In this document: positions 18,671 to 27,741 of the stretch, in pieces
Position numbering within the stretch: the stretch's first letter is position 1
Layout: each line of letters begins with the position of its first letter
Assembly: GCA_028768545.1 (NCBI GenBank)
Contig: CP054838.1
Location: forward strand, 568,727-632,726
Length of the DNA stretch: 64,000 bases
Reading direction: 5' to 3'
Source: Desulfobacter sp.
Lineage (GTDB): Bacteria; Desulfobacterota; Desulfobacteria; Desulfobacterales; Desulfobacteraceae
The notes under the pieces: generated by a model
Seen by the model: the letters and a program-made list of their open reading frames with translations, nothing else
The model's database searches: none
Told to the model about the DNA's origin: nothing
Position numbers and translations under genes: made by a program

Positions 18671-19582
18671 ATGGAATATTTTATTCAGCAGTTGATTAAC
18701 GGTTTGACCCTTGGGGGCATGTATGCCTTGATTGCGCTGGGCTATACCATGGTTTACGGTGTGATCCAGCTTATCAATTTTGCCCATGGCGAATTCTTTG
18801 CCGCAGGTGGATATGTGGGGGCCATTGCCCTGGGATATTTTTCAGGCCTCGGGTACATGGAAACCCACCCGATACTCTGTCTCACCGGCGCGTTTGTACT
18901 GGCCATGGGATATTGCGCCTACCTTGCCATCGGGGTTGAAAAAGTGGCCTATAAGCCTTTGAGAAAAAATTCCCGGCTGGCTGCCCTGCTTTCTGCTTTG
19001 GGCATGTCCATCTTTTTATCCAACGGAATGATGCTCACCCGGGGGGTTTATGATGCAGTCTATCCGTCAGAGCTTTTCCAGGGCGGGTTTGATTTTGGGA
19101 TGATCACCATCTCTTATCTCCAGATCACCATTGTTTCCCTGACCGCAGCCCTTCTCATCGGCCTGAACATTTTGGTGTTCAAGACCAAGGTTGGTATGGC
19201 CATGCGGGCCACAGCCCAGGACAAGACCATGTCGGCCCTTGTGGCCATTGGATCCAACCGGATTATTTCCCTGACCTTTGCCATTGGTGCAGGTCTTGCT
19301 GCGGCTGCTGGCATCATGTACGGCCTTTATTACGGGTCGGTCAAGTATGACATGGGATTTGTGCCCGGGATCAAGGCGTTTGCCGCTGCCGTTCTCGGCG
19401 GGATCGGGAATATTACCGGCGCCATGATCGGCGGTTTGATTATCGGTATGGTGGAAATCTTTGGTGCCGGCTATCTTTCCGGCGAGTACAAGGATGTGTT
19501 TGCATTCATCATTCTGATCGGGGTCCTTTATTTTAAACCTACTGGAATTATGGGCGAGAATATCGATGATACAAGAGTTTAA
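18671..19582 (+). CDS. livH: Branched-chain amino acid ABC transporter permease LivH
   Basis: One of the two membrane subunits, 303 residues with about eight helices. The N-terminus LINGLTLGGMYALIALGYTM and the motif INFAHGEFFAAGGYVG are hallmarks of LivH. AAVLGGIGNITGAMIGG near the C-terminus is the EAA-like contact with the ATPases. The stop overlaps the livM start by 17 bases, indicating coupled translation. Confidence 0.95.
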   Translation: MEYFIQQLINGLTLGGMYALIALGYTMVYGVIQLINFAHGEFFAAGGYVGAIALGYFSGLGYMETHPILCLTGAFVLAMGYCAYLAIGVEKVAYKPLRKNSRLAALLSALGMSIFLSNGMMLTRGVYDAVYPSELFQGGFDFGMITISYLQITIVSLTAALLIGLNILVFKTKVGMAMRATAQDKTMSALVAIGSNRIISLTFAIGAGLAAAAGIMYGLYYGSVKYDMGFVPGIKAFAAAVLGGIGNITGAMIGGLIIGMVEIFGAGYLSGEYKDVFAFIILIGVLYFKPTGIMGENIDDTRV

Positions 19583-20792
19583 ACGAGTCTGGAAACCGTA
19601 TGCCATGGGCATGCTCTGGCTGCTGGGCCTGCTCTGGCCCATGCTGGGCATTCACCCGGACGGCACCCTGACCTTTCAGACCACCTTTCGGGTATGGAGT
19701 TATCTCCTGGCAGGATCCTCTGTCTGCCTGGTGATTTATATTATCAAGGCCAGCGGATCCATGACCTTTGTCTCCCGTCCTTTGTCCAGGGCTGCCCAGG
19801 GTGTGAAAGCCTCTGCCACGGCGCTGCCCACCTGGGTCTGGCTGGTGGTTCTTCTGGGGTTTTGTCTGGTCTATCCCCAGTTTGCCGGGCGGTACGGCAC
19901 GGATGTGGCCATCAATGTGCTGCTCTATATCTGTCTGGGCTTAGGGCTTAACGTGGTTGTGGGCCTGGCCGGGATGCTGGATCTGGGATATATCGCCTTT
20001 TACGGGGTCGGAGCATACACCTATGCCATTCTCAATACGGTCTACGGCCTTGCCTTCTGGATATGCCTTCCCTTTGCCGGTGTCTTTGCCTGTATTGCCG
20101 GCTGCATTGTGGGGTATCCCACCCTGCGCATGAGAGGCGATTACCTGGCCATTGTCACCCTGGGGTTTGGGGAAATCATCCGTATCATCCTCAACAACTG
20201 GATGGATTTGACCAACGGCCCCAACGGGATTCTGGGCATTGACCGCATTGGATTTTTCAAATTTGTCTTTGACAACGGGATCTCCTTTGAAACCATCTGG
20301 GTGAAAAAACTCCAACTCTTCTATTATTTTGCCCTGGGCCTTGCCATTGTCGTGGCCATTGCCGTAAACCGGCTCAATTTTTCCAGGGTGGGCCGGGCAT
20401 GGGAATCCATCCGGGAGGATGAAACCGCAGCCGAGCTTATGGGGGTGAACACCTTTATCTACAAATTACTGGCCTATGCCACGGGTGCTTTTTTTGCCGG
20501 CCTTGCAGGGGCCTTTTTTGCCGCCCGGATGAAGTTTGTCTCTCCGGAGAGTTTTACCTTTCTGGAATCGGCCATGGTGCTGTGCATGGTGGTCCTGGGG
20601 GGCATGGGGTCCATCCCGGGCATTATTCTCGGGGTGATTGCCCTGATTGCCCTGCCTGAAATCTTCCGTGAATTTGAGTCCTACCGAATGCTGGTATTTG
20701 GATCTACAATGATCATCATGATGCTGTTCCGGCCGGCAGGCCTGCTTCCGGCAAAGCGTGTGGGCCAGCGGTCCGAAGAAAAGGAGGGCTGA
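19566..20792 (+). CDS. livM: Branched-chain amino acid ABC transporter permease LivM
   Basis: The second permease, 408 residues. An N-terminal extension with three helices precedes the core, which starts around VYPQFAGRYGTDVAINVLLY. Signature segments are VGLAGMLDLGYIAFYGVGAY, GDYLAIVTLGFGEIIRIIL and MVVLGGMGSIPGIILG. The length is normal for the LivM type. It starts inside livH and ends five bases before livF. Confidence 0.95.
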   Translation: MIQEFKRVWKPYAMGMLWLLGLLWPMLGIHPDGTLTFQTTFRVWSYLLAGSSVCLVIYIIKASGSMTFVSRPLSRAAQGVKASATALPTWVWLVVLLGFCLVYPQFAGRYGTDVAINVLLYICLGLGLNVVVGLAGMLDLGYIAFYGVGAYTYAILNTVYGLAFWICLPFAGVFACIAGCIVGYPTLRMRGDYLAIVTLGFGEIIRIILNNWMDLTNGPNGILGIDRIGFFKFVFDNGISFETIWVKKLQLFYYFALGLAIVVAIAVNRLNFSRVGRAWESIREDETAAELMGVNTFIYKLLAYATGAFFAGLAGAFFAARMKFVSPESFTFLESAMVLCMVVLGGMGSIPGIILGVIALIALPEIFREFESYRMLVFGSTMIIMMLFRPAGLLPAKRVGQRSEEKEG

Positions 20793-20797
20793 TAAGG

Positions 20798-21520
20798 ATG
20801 AGCGAAAAACCGATTCTTGAAATGAAAAATGTCCATTCCGGATACGGTTCCATCAAGGCGCTCAAAGGGGTGTCCATGAAAGTCATGCCCGGCGAAATCG
20901 TGGCCATGATCGGGGCCAACGGGGCCGGTAAATCCACAACGCTTATGACCATCTGCGGGATAGTGGTCCCGGAACAGGGCGAGGTCTGGTATGATGGCAA
21001 GCAGATCAACCGGGTGGCCCCTGAAAAACTGCCCACCAAAGGCCTTTGCCAGGTGCCTGAAGGACGCCGGATTTTTCCCAGGCTTTCTGTGAGGGAAAAT
21101 CTTGTTCTGGGCGCCTTTTACCGCAATGACAAGGACCAGATTGAAAAAGATATCCAACATGCCTACGACCTTTTTCCCATTTTGGGTGAACGGAGCAAAC
21201 AGGAGGGGGGCACCCTTTCAGGGGGAGAGCAGCAGATGCTGGCCATTGCAAGGGCTTTGATGACCAAACCCAAGGTCCTTTTGCTGGATGAACCCTCTTT
21301 GGGGCTGGCCCCCATTATTATCCAGCAGATTTTTGATATTATTGCTGAAATTAATCGGGAAGAGGGCACCACCATTTTATTGGTGGAACAGAATGCCAAC
21401 CTGGCCCTCCAGGCCGCCACCCGGGGCTATGTCATGGAAACAGGAGAAATAACCCTGGAGGATAAGGCCTCCGCCCTGTTGAAAAATCCTAAAATCCGGG
21501 AGGCTTATCTGGGCGAATAA
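20798..21520 (+). CDS. livF: Branched-chain amino acid ABC transporter ATP-binding protein LivF
   Basis: The second ATPase of the importer, 240 residues. Walker A is GANGAGKSTT, the signature TLSGGEQQMLAIARAL and Walker B VLLLDEPSLGLAP, with the LivF-type CQVPEGRRIFPRLSV in between and VEQNA at the switch. AGGAGG lies shortly before ATG 20798. It is the last gene of the operon and a terminator follows. Confidence 0.95.
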   Translation: MSEKPILEMKNVHSGYGSIKALKGVSMKVMPGEIVAMIGANGAGKSTTLMTICGIVVPEQGEVWYDGKQINRVAPEKLPTKGLCQVPEGRRIFPRLSVRENLVLGAFYRNDKDQIEKDIQHAYDLFPILGERSKQEGGTLSGGEQQMLAIARALMTKPKVLLLDEPSLGLAPIIIQQIFDIIAEINREEGTTILLVEQNANLALQAATRGYVMETGEITLEDKASALLKNPKIREAYLGE

Positions 21521-21553
21521 GGGCCCTTTTCCTATTGACATCTTTTATGTTTC

Positions 21554-21592
21554 ACAGCCGGTCCGGGATGCTTTTCGGTCCGGCTGTTTTTA
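21554..21592 (+). terminator. Terminator of the liv operon
   Basis: ACAGCCGG (21554-21561) and CCGGCTGT (21580-21587) form a stem with a short loop, directly followed by a T run. It lies 34 bases after livF. Confidence 0.88.
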
Positions 21593-21681
21593 TTGAATTT
21601 GTGGATAAATCCTGGGACCTCTGGTATGTGTTGTCAAATTAAAATCCATGGATCGTAGCAGATCAAAAAGGGGAAAGGCAA

Positions 21682-22846
21682 ATGACAGGACGGGTGAAAA
21701 AAAGTATTAAAGCCCAGATGACCCTGCTGGTTCTCAGCAGTGCCGCCCTGATTCTGGGTCTTGTTGAAACCTACAGCTATGTCAATACCCGGCAGATGAT
21801 TCTGAAAACAGGGCAATCCATTGCCACTCACCTGACACGTTCCATGACCCGCCGCATTGAACAGGAATTTCGGGCCGTGGAAAAATTGCCCCAGAGCCTC
21901 TCTGTTTTCATGAGTATTTCTCCTGTCCGGGACACATCCAAGTTTAAGTCCCTGATGGTCAATCTGGTTCATGAAAATCCTGAACTCTTTGCCAGCGGTC
22001 TTTTTTTTGAACCCACGGGAGAGGGCCGGATGACCCCCGGGGTTACACCCTATGCGTTCAGAAAAAAGGATGGGATAGAATATGCCCAGCTGGCCGGGTC
22101 CGGGTATGCCTATCTGGAAAAACAATTTTATATCCTGCCAAAGGTTCTGAATTGCCCGGTCTGGAGTGATCCGTATTTTGACAAAGGCGGGGGCAATATT
22201 CCCATGGCGACCTATTCGGTGCCATTGTACCGGCCCGGGCTCCGTGATAAGGCCCAAGGCTTTTATGGGGTGGCAACGGCAGATATCTCTTTAAAATGGC
22301 TGACAGAGTTCACCCGGTCTGTGCGAAGCGGGAAAACCGGCTTTAGTTTTATTATTACCCGGACAGGGCTTTTTGTGGTACATCCTGATGAATCATTGAT
22401 CCATGGCGAATCCATATTTTCCCTGGCAGATAAACATAATTCCTCTAAACTCAGGGCCATTGCTATAAAGATGATCCGCGAGGAACAGGGATTTTTACCC
22501 ATTGGTCCTGTTCTTGCCGGGGAGGACGCCTATCTGGCATGGGACGAGATTTCCTGTTCCGGGTGGATTCTGGGCACGGTGGTGGCCAAAAAAGAATTGT
22601 TCAGGGAGTTGGACCTTTTGAAACAGCGGTCCATTGGCATTTGCATTGCCGGCCTGGTATTGCTGCTGGGAGCAAGCCTTGGGGTTGCAAGATCCTTGTC
22701 CCGCCCCCTGGTTGACATGGCGGCCACCACCCGCAGGATTGCCAAGGGGACGCTTGAGGTGGACTTATCCCATATTAAACGCTCGGATGAGATCGGTGTT
22801 TTGGCCAATTCCATTGAGGATATGGCCGAGGGGCTTCGCCAGAAAG
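21682..22846 (+). pseudogene. dCache-HAMP sensor protein, truncated by IS256 copy B
   Basis: An N-terminal membrane helix (LLVLSSAALILGLVETY) is followed by a periplasmic dCache-type sensor domain of about 270 residues (RPGLRDKAQGFYGVATADIS, TGFSFIITRTGLFVVHPD). A second helix (IAGLVLLLGASLGVARSL) leads into a HAMP domain ending in DEIGVLANSIEDMAEGLRQK. There the IS256 end begins. The output domain is missing. It could have been a chemotaxis, SpoIIE-phosphatase or GGDEF module, and the sequence does not say which. The bases before the IS (CCAGAAAG) match no other IS flank in the window, so the rest of the gene lies elsewhere or is lost. Confidence 0.85.
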
Positions 22847-24297
22847 GGGAATGTTCAGAATTCTGTGTCACGGTTTCGGTTCCCGGATCTGCCTCAGCGC
22901 CAGCGGAAGTAAAAGTCAGGTCCGAGAATGGGCCTTCAATCAGCCACGTCGGAGGAGTTGACTTTTGCTGGAGTGGAGTTCCTGGAACCATCTTTTCCAT
23001 CTGTAAATAAATCCCTATCAAATTCCCAGCTCTTTATCCAGCCGGCCTTCAAAGAAAATTGCCAACTGGGAAATTGTCAGTGACCAATTTTGAATCGGCA
23101 TTGTCCATTTTTTACTGGCGTTCTGGATCCCCATGTAAAGCAGCTTTAACAGGCTGTCCTGGTTCGGGAATGATCCCTTTGTTTTGGTCAGTTTTCGAAA
23201 CTGTCGATGCACAGCCTCAATGGTATTTGTGGTGTATATTATCCGTCGAATCTCTTCTGGATATTTAAAGAAATGACTGAGGCGTTCCCAGTTGTTCCGC
23301 CAGGATTTTATCACAATCGGGTATTTGTCATTCCATTTATTTTCCAAGATATCCAGTTCTTCTTCGGCCAGATCCTTATTGACCGCTTTATAAACACGTT
23401 TTAGATCTGCCATAAATTCTTTTTTATTTTTGGAACCAACGTATTTCAATGAATTTCGGATCTGGTGGACTACGCAGAGTTGAACTTCTGTGTCCGGGAA
23501 TATGGTCTCAATGGCCTCGGGAAAACCTTTTAGACCATCAACACAGGCAATCAGGATATCTTTTACCCCTCGGTTTGAAAGGTCTGTTAACACCTGCAGC
23601 CAGAAGTTCGCACCCTCATTCTCGGATATGTACAGCCCAAGAACCTCTTTGCGGCCCTCGATATTCACCCCAAGAATTGTGTAAACGGCTTTGCTGCCGA
23701 CCTTTCCGTTTTCTCGTACTTTATAATGTATGGCATCAAGCCATACGATTGGGTACACATTTTCCAACGGCCTGGCCTGCCATTCTTTGACGGTATGGAT
23801 GATTTTATCGGTAATGGTGCTCAGAGTGGCATTTGAAATCTCAAGTCCATAGATTTCCTGTAAATGGGAAGCCATATCATTATAACTCATGCCCAGGCCG
23901 TAAAGGGCTATTATCTTTCTTTCAATTTCATCGCTGAGCGTTGTCTGATGTTTTTTGACGATCTGTGGAGAGAAGGTTCCGGCCCTGTCACGCGGGGTTT
24001 CCAGCTCAAATTTACCATCCAGGGATTTAATGGTCTTTTTGCTTTTTCCATTACGGCGGTTGGCAGAAACTTCCTGCCCGAGATGGGACTCCAACTCTCC
24101 TTCAAGAGCAGCTTCAGCAAGATTTTTGATTAATGATGTAAGGACGCCGCCCTTACCTGTGAAGGGTTTACCTTCCTGGATGCCTTTAAGGGCTTTTTGA
24201 AAATCAAATTCGGTGTTTTCTTCGGTCATGTCAGTTCTCCTTATTTAGCTGAGTATATCAGCTTTCATTCAACTGACACAGAATTTTGAACGCCCTC
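22847..24297 (-). mobile_element. IS256-family element copy B
   Basis: This complete 1451-bp element has 24-bp ends (GGGAATGTTCAGAATTC on the left, and GAGGGCGTTCAAAATTC read inward from the right). The flanks do not form a duplication with each other. The right flank GTTTTTTC (24298-24305) is the complement of GAAAAAAC after copy C at 37074-37081. This shows recombination between B and C. Confidence 0.95.
23018..24229 (-). CDS. IS256-family transposase, intact
   Basis: The 403-residue DDE transposase of the IS256/MULE type has VWLDAIHYK (first Asp), ACVDGLKGFPEAI (second Asp) and TTNTIEAVHRQFRK (Glu). No stop or frameshift was seen, so it may be active. It is nearly identical to copy D (Gly in place of Asp in KVGSKAV, Glu in place of Lys in FELETPRD). 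Confidence 0.96.
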   Translation of the reverse strand: MTEENTEFDFQKALKGIQEGKPFTGKGGVLTSLIKNLAEAALEGELESHLGQEVSANRRNGKSKKTIKSLDGKFELETPRDRAGTFSPQIVKKHQTTLSDEIERKIIALYGLGMSYNDMASHLQEIYGLEISNATLSTITDKIIHTVKEWQARPLENVYPIVWLDAIHYKVRENGKVGSKAVYTILGVNIEGRKEVLGLYISENEGANFWLQVLTDLSNRGVKDILIACVDGLKGFPEAIETIFPDTEVQLCVVHQIRNSLKYVGSKNKKEFMADLKRVYKAVNKDLAEEELDILENKWNDKYPIVIKSWRNNWERLSHFFKYPEEIRRIIYTTNTIEAVHRQFRKLTKTKGSFPNQDSLLKLLYMGIQNASKKWTMPIQNWSLTISQLAIFFEGRLDKELGI

Positions 24298-24772
24298 GTT
24301 TTTTCTGTGTTTTTATCCCGGTATAAAATTGATTAAGTCGGATGATAAGAGATCGAAGGCAGTTGCCCAAAAGCATCCCGCCGATGGGGATGAGATACCG
24401 GACGTCAAAAAGGGAGGCGATTTGAACGATGATAAGATCAAAGAAAAACAAGATGACTGAAAAGGGAATCACCAGGGCGAAAAACAAAGGGATGAAAAAA
24501 GGGAGTATTTTTAAATTGCTGGATTTGAGTACGGTATAGCAGGCAATGAGAATCATGATCAGCAGATAGGCAAAGTTCAGCAGCACGGAGTTGAGCCGGA
24601 ATAAAAATTCAAGATAAATTCCTACAAAACTCAATTGCAGGCACATGCGGAGGCTACCGGTTAAAATGGCACGGTTGAGTCCAAGTTTCAGGTATTGGCT
24701 GATGATTAATATTGGAATGAGAAAGATCAAAAGGCTGGACAGGGAAAGTATGCTCAGGTCTTGGGCACCCAT
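24298..24772 (-). pseudogene. fetB: FetB-like (UPF0014) permease, N-terminal half
   Basis: About 158 codons of an UPF0014/FetB membrane protein with four to five helices (LSSLLIFLIPILIISQYLKL, FVGIYLEFLF) run to GIKTQKK, where IS256 sequence starts. FetAB is an ABC exporter linked to iron homeostasis and oxidative stress in E. coli. The missing half is at 37074-37398 on the other strand. Joined through the shared 8 bases the frame continues TQKKQYLFTLSLYG without a break. The start overlaps the fetA stop by 19 bases. Confidence 0.88.
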
Positions 24773-25287
24773 ATCAGTTCCAGTTCAGGGGTCTGGTTCA
24801 TGCCCATGATATGCCTTGCAATTGATTTTTTCATGGGCTCATCCAAAGCAGAGGTGGGTTCATCCAAAAGCCAGATCGGCCGGTTGAGCATAAACCCCAG
24901 AAGCAGGCCGAGGCGCTGGCGCTCTCCGCCTGAAAGAACCGAGACCTTTTTTTCCAATGAGCCCGGCGTAAGCGCCAGAAGAGAGAGGAAAAAATCCATC
25001 TGCCCCATGTCCATTGCCGTGTCCCTGTTTAGCCTGAGAACGCGATGGATCAGAGAGATGCCGGTTTCATCGGGCAGATCTACATCCTGGCTCAGGTAAA
25101 AGATTAAATTTCGGATGGATTTGATATCTGGCTTGCTGAATGTGAGGCCGTTTATTTGGATGATCCCGGTATCTTGAGGGTCAAATCCGAGTAACAGCCT
25201 TAAAAAACTGGTTTTTCCGGATCCGGAACGGCCTGAGATCAGGTGTTTTTCTCCTTTGCCGATATCCATGGAAAAGTTTTTAATCAC
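24754..25287 (-). CDS. fetA: FetA-like ABC transporter ATP-binding protein
   Basis: This small ABC ATPase of 177 residues has Walker A ISGRSGSGKTSFL, signature VLSGGERQRLGLLLGF and Walker B IWLLDEPTSALDE. It partners the broken FetB downstream. The N-terminus is short: a TAG lies in frame four codons before GTG 25287, with GQP between, where family members carry about ten more residues. AGGGG before GTG 25287 supports this as the working start. The C-terminus is also a little short (ELIWVPKT). With FetB disrupted the exporter is unlikely to work. Confidence 0.82.
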   Translation of the reverse strand: MIKNFSMDIGKGEKHLISGRSGSGKTSFLRLLLGFDPQDTGIIQINGLTFSKPDIKSIRNLIFYLSQDVDLPDETGISLIHRVLRLNRDTAMDMGQMDFFLSLLALTPGSLEKKVSVLSGGERQRLGLLLGFMLNRPIWLLDEPTSALDEPMKKSIARHIMGMNQTPELELIWVPKT

Positions 25288-25384
25288 AGGCTGCCCCTAA
25301 TGGATATCATGGCCTGCCCTGCAATTGTTTAGAGAATGATTCATCTGCCCAAGGATAAATTTCATTGACAAAAGTGTCAAGGTT

Positions 25385-25560
25385 TTGTACCAGAAAACGT
25401 ATCAAGAACAGGGAATCCTGTGAGATTCAGGAGCGGTCCCGCCGCTGTAAATGGATACGGACGCTTTGAGCACCACTGATGAGGTTAACCCCATCGGGAA
25501 GGTAAGGCAATCCGGCAACTCCTAAGCCAGAAGACCTGACTTGATAATTACCTGTGCCGT
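25385..25560 (+). ncRNA. Cobalamin riboswitch 1
   Basis: The core GGGAATCCTGTGAGATTCAG (25411-25430), then the invariant GCCGCTGT (25441-25448), and the B12-box region GCCAGAAGACCTG (25526-25538) define a cobalamin riboswitch on the plus strand. It is divergent from fetA. Downstream are two terminators and then a DEAD-box helicase, not a cobalamin gene. Confidence 0.92.
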
Positions 25561-25596
25561 CTCTGCGGAAGACAGAGATCCAGAAATGATTTGGAT

Positions 25597-25639
25597 ACAT
25601 CCTTCTGTGTGACTTGCAAAAGGATGTTTTGTTTTTTTT
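25597..25639 (+). terminator. Terminator downstream of cobalamin riboswitch 1
   Basis: ACATCCTT (25597-25604) pairs with AAGGATGT (25620-25627), followed by TTTGTTTTTTTT. It is probably the expression platform of the riboswitch. Nine bases before it (ATTACCTGT, from 25546) and after it (ACAGGTAAT, to 25654) are also complementary, which could form an alternative structure. Confidence 0.8.
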
Positions 25640-25699
25640 AGGGATACAGGTAATCAGCGCTGCCTGCCACGCAGCGTATGAGAACCGGGGGCGGTTTGG

Positions 25700-25738
25700 G
25701 GGGCGCTGGCGTTAATCTGCCGGCGCCCCTTTCCTTTT
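25700..25738 (+). terminator. Second terminator before the helicase
   Basis: GGGGCGCTGGC (25700-25710) pairs with GCCGGCGCCCC (25719-25729) and is followed by TTTCCTTTT. It separates the riboswitch further from the helicase start at 25824. Confidence 0.7.
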
Positions 25739-25823
25739 GAGGGCAAAGGGCAGATGCCCCTGTCTTGCTTTTTCTTTCTTAGGCCTGTATCCTATCCCCA
25801 AACCTGTAATACGAAAGAAATTT

Positions 25824-27074
25824 ATGAAATTTGACACCTATCCCATCAGTTCGGTCTTAAAGAAAAATCTGGGTAAACAGGGCCTGATACGGCCCACGGA
25901 CATTCAGTACAAGGCCATTCCTTCCATTTTAAAAGGAGAGGATGTCCTGGCCATTGCCCAGACCGGGACAGGCAAGACCGCCGCTTTTGCCGTTCCTATC
26001 ATTGACAATATTCACCAGGCCAAATCATCCAAAAAAACATTTGGCATCCACTGCATTGTCATGGTGCCCACCCGGGAGCTGGCCGTACAGATCCACGGGG
26101 TATTTGTTTCTCTGTGCAGACAGACCAAGGTAAAGCCCTGTGCGGTTTTCGGCGGGGTTGAACAGGACAGTCAGATCAATGAACTGACCTGGGGGGTTGA
26201 TATTCTCATTGCCACGCCCGGAAGAATGTTTGATTTGATCAGCCAGGGGGCCATTGATGTCAGCCGGGTAAGAATTCTGGTCCTGGATGAAGCCGACCAG
26301 ATGCTGGACAGGGGATTTATTCAGGATATCGAGTCCATTAAACGGCATTTAAAACAGCGTCACCAGACCCTGTTCTTTTCTGCCACCATTAATAAGGAAA
26401 TCAAAAAACTGGCCTTTTCCCAGGTTAAATCCTCTGCCATCAGGATTCAGATTTCCCCTGATGATCCTGTATCCAAAAATGTATCCCATTTTGTGGCCTT
26501 TGTGGAGATGGATGATAAGCGTTTCTTCCTGCGCAGGTTTGTCCGGGATCATCCCCAGGACAAAATCATGGTGTTTGTCAGAACCATGGTCCGAGCTGAA
26601 AGAGTTGCCAAGGCCTTGGCCCGGGGCAATATCGATGCCATCACCATTCACGGGCAAAAAGACCAGGCCCAGCGCCTGGAGGCCATGGAGGCTTTTAAGT
26701 CCGATGCCCAAAAGATTCTCATTGCCACGGATGTCTCTGCCCGGGGAATTGATATCCCCAATGTGGACTATGTGATCAACTATGATCTGCCCGATCAAAA
26801 AGAGACCTATGTGCACCGGGTGGGCAGAACCGGCAGAGGCCGGTCAAAGGGATCTGCCCTCTCTTTTTGCAGTACCGGGGAAAAAGAGCTGCTGGCAGAT
26901 ATTGAAGGGTTTATCCATAAAGAAATTGACAGGGTTCAGATGGGAAAAGAGGAATACGCCCTTACCGTGGATGTGCTTGACGGCCCGGAAAATATTCAGG
27001 ATATGATCCAGGCCAATGAGGATTGGGAAAAAAGGCATAAAAAAAAATCAAGACGGAAACGGCGCAAAAAATAA
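25824..27074 (+). CDS. DEAD-box ATP-dependent RNA helicase (RhlE-like)
   Basis: I chose ATG 25824 (KFDTYPISSVLKKNLGKQG) because it matches helicase N-termini. The longer frame from 25737 begins inside the terminator. Motifs in order are Q motif RPTDIQYKAIPSI, I AQTGTGKT, Ia PTRELA, TPGRM, II VLDEADQML, III SATIN, V ARGIDIP and VI HRVGRTGR. A basic tail (KKKSRRKRRKK) probably binds RNA. These enzymes remodel RNA in ribosome assembly, decay or cold adaptation. A cobalamin riboswitch and two terminators lie upstream, an unusual setting. Confidence 0.93.
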   Translation: MKFDTYPISSVLKKNLGKQGLIRPTDIQYKAIPSILKGEDVLAIAQTGTGKTAAFAVPIIDNIHQAKSSKKTFGIHCIVMVPTRELAVQIHGVFVSLCRQTKVKPCAVFGGVEQDSQINELTWGVDILIATPGRMFDLISQGAIDVSRVRILVLDEADQMLDRGFIQDIESIKRHLKQRHQTLFFSATINKEIKKLAFSQVKSSAIRIQISPDDPVSKNVSHFVAFVEMDDKRFFLRRFVRDHPQDKIMVFVRTMVRAERVAKALARGNIDAITIHGQKDQAQRLEAMEAFKSDAQKILIATDVSARGIDIPNVDYVINYDLPDQKETYVHRVGRTGRGRSKGSALSFCSTGEKELLADIEGFIHKEIDRVQMGKEEYALTVDVLDGPENIQDMIQANEDWEKRHKKKSRRKRRKK

Positions 27075-27082
27075 GTTCAGTA

Positions 27083-27634
27083 TCACATCCACAGGTACAA
27101 AAAGCAGGAGATATACATCACCGTCACTGAGGTGGCGATGGCCATGCGCAGGGCAGAGAGCTGGAATGCCTTTTTAATCACTTGGACGTTGACGGCAAAT
27201 GCATAGAGAGCGAGCAGGAAGGTCAGCACAATAAGCAGTACAGAGAATGCGCCGATCTGGAGGACGGCCACAAAAGGGGCCAGAGGCCAGAGGGCAATGG
27301 CAGCAGCGCCAATGTAAAAGTAGGAGATCATAAAATTGGCCTTTCCCCCCATGGCCTTGAGAAAGACCCAGATAAAAAGCGCCGCACCCGCATGCATGAA
27401 AAAAGCCACAGGGATCCCTGCAATGATGATTTTGGCCGTATTTACGGACGTGGCATCAAACCCTTTGTCCACAAGGGTCATTTTAGCGAATAAGGCAGCA
27501 GAGCATCCGTAAACAAGCCCGAGAATCAATACATTGATAATACAATAGTATTGAAGGGCCTTGATCTCTTTTGGTGTCTCCCCTGAAAAAGGGGTAAAAC
27601 TTAAAAGGTTTCCCATGGAAGTCAGGTAGTTCAT
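27083..27634 (-). CDS. YIP1-like membrane protein
   Basis: This 183-residue integral membrane protein has about five hydrophobic helices (IINVLILGLVYGCSAALF, IIIAGIPVAFFMHAGAALFI, FYIGAAAIALWPLAPFVAVL, GAFSVLLIVLTFLLALYAF, SVTVMYISCFLYLWM). The helical pattern and the N-terminal SFTPFSGETPKEIKAL fit YIP1-like bacterial proteins, whose role is unknown. ATG 27634 is preferred over 27655 because AAAGGA lies before it. It converges with the helicase gene. The promoter side was altered by the IS3 insertion at 27702. Confidence 0.65.
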   Translation of the reverse strand: MNYLTSMGNLLSFTPFSGETPKEIKALQYYCIINVLILGLVYGCSAALFAKMTLVDKGFDATSVNTAKIIIAGIPVAFFMHAGAALFIWVFLKAMGGKANFMISYFYIGAAAIALWPLAPFVAVLQIGAFSVLLIVLTFLLALYAFAVNVQVIKKAFQLSALRMAIATSVTVMYISCFLYLWM

Positions 27635-27671
27635 TTGTTTTCCTTTGCTGCCCATATGGTATCAAAAGATT

Positions 27672-27700
27672 GCAGTGCCCGGGCCTATCCCGGGCACTGC
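27672..27700. terminator. Perfect hairpin next to the IS3 insertion
   Basis: GCAGTGCCCGGG (27672-27683) and CCCGGGCACTGC (27689-27700) form a 12-bp perfect stem with a five-base loop. The IS3 element begins one or two bases later, so any T run that belonged to a plus-strand terminator was separated. IS elements sometimes target such hairpins. Confidence 0.55.
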
Positions 27701-27741
27701 ACGGAATGTGTCAATGACAATGAGACACTTTATGCCTAAAA

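Noticed and set aside
23449..23790. 113-residue frame opposite the IS256 transposase, repeated in all five copies
   Set aside because: It is the antisense shadow of the conserved transposase. It recurs only because the element recurs, and it has no ribosome-binding site.
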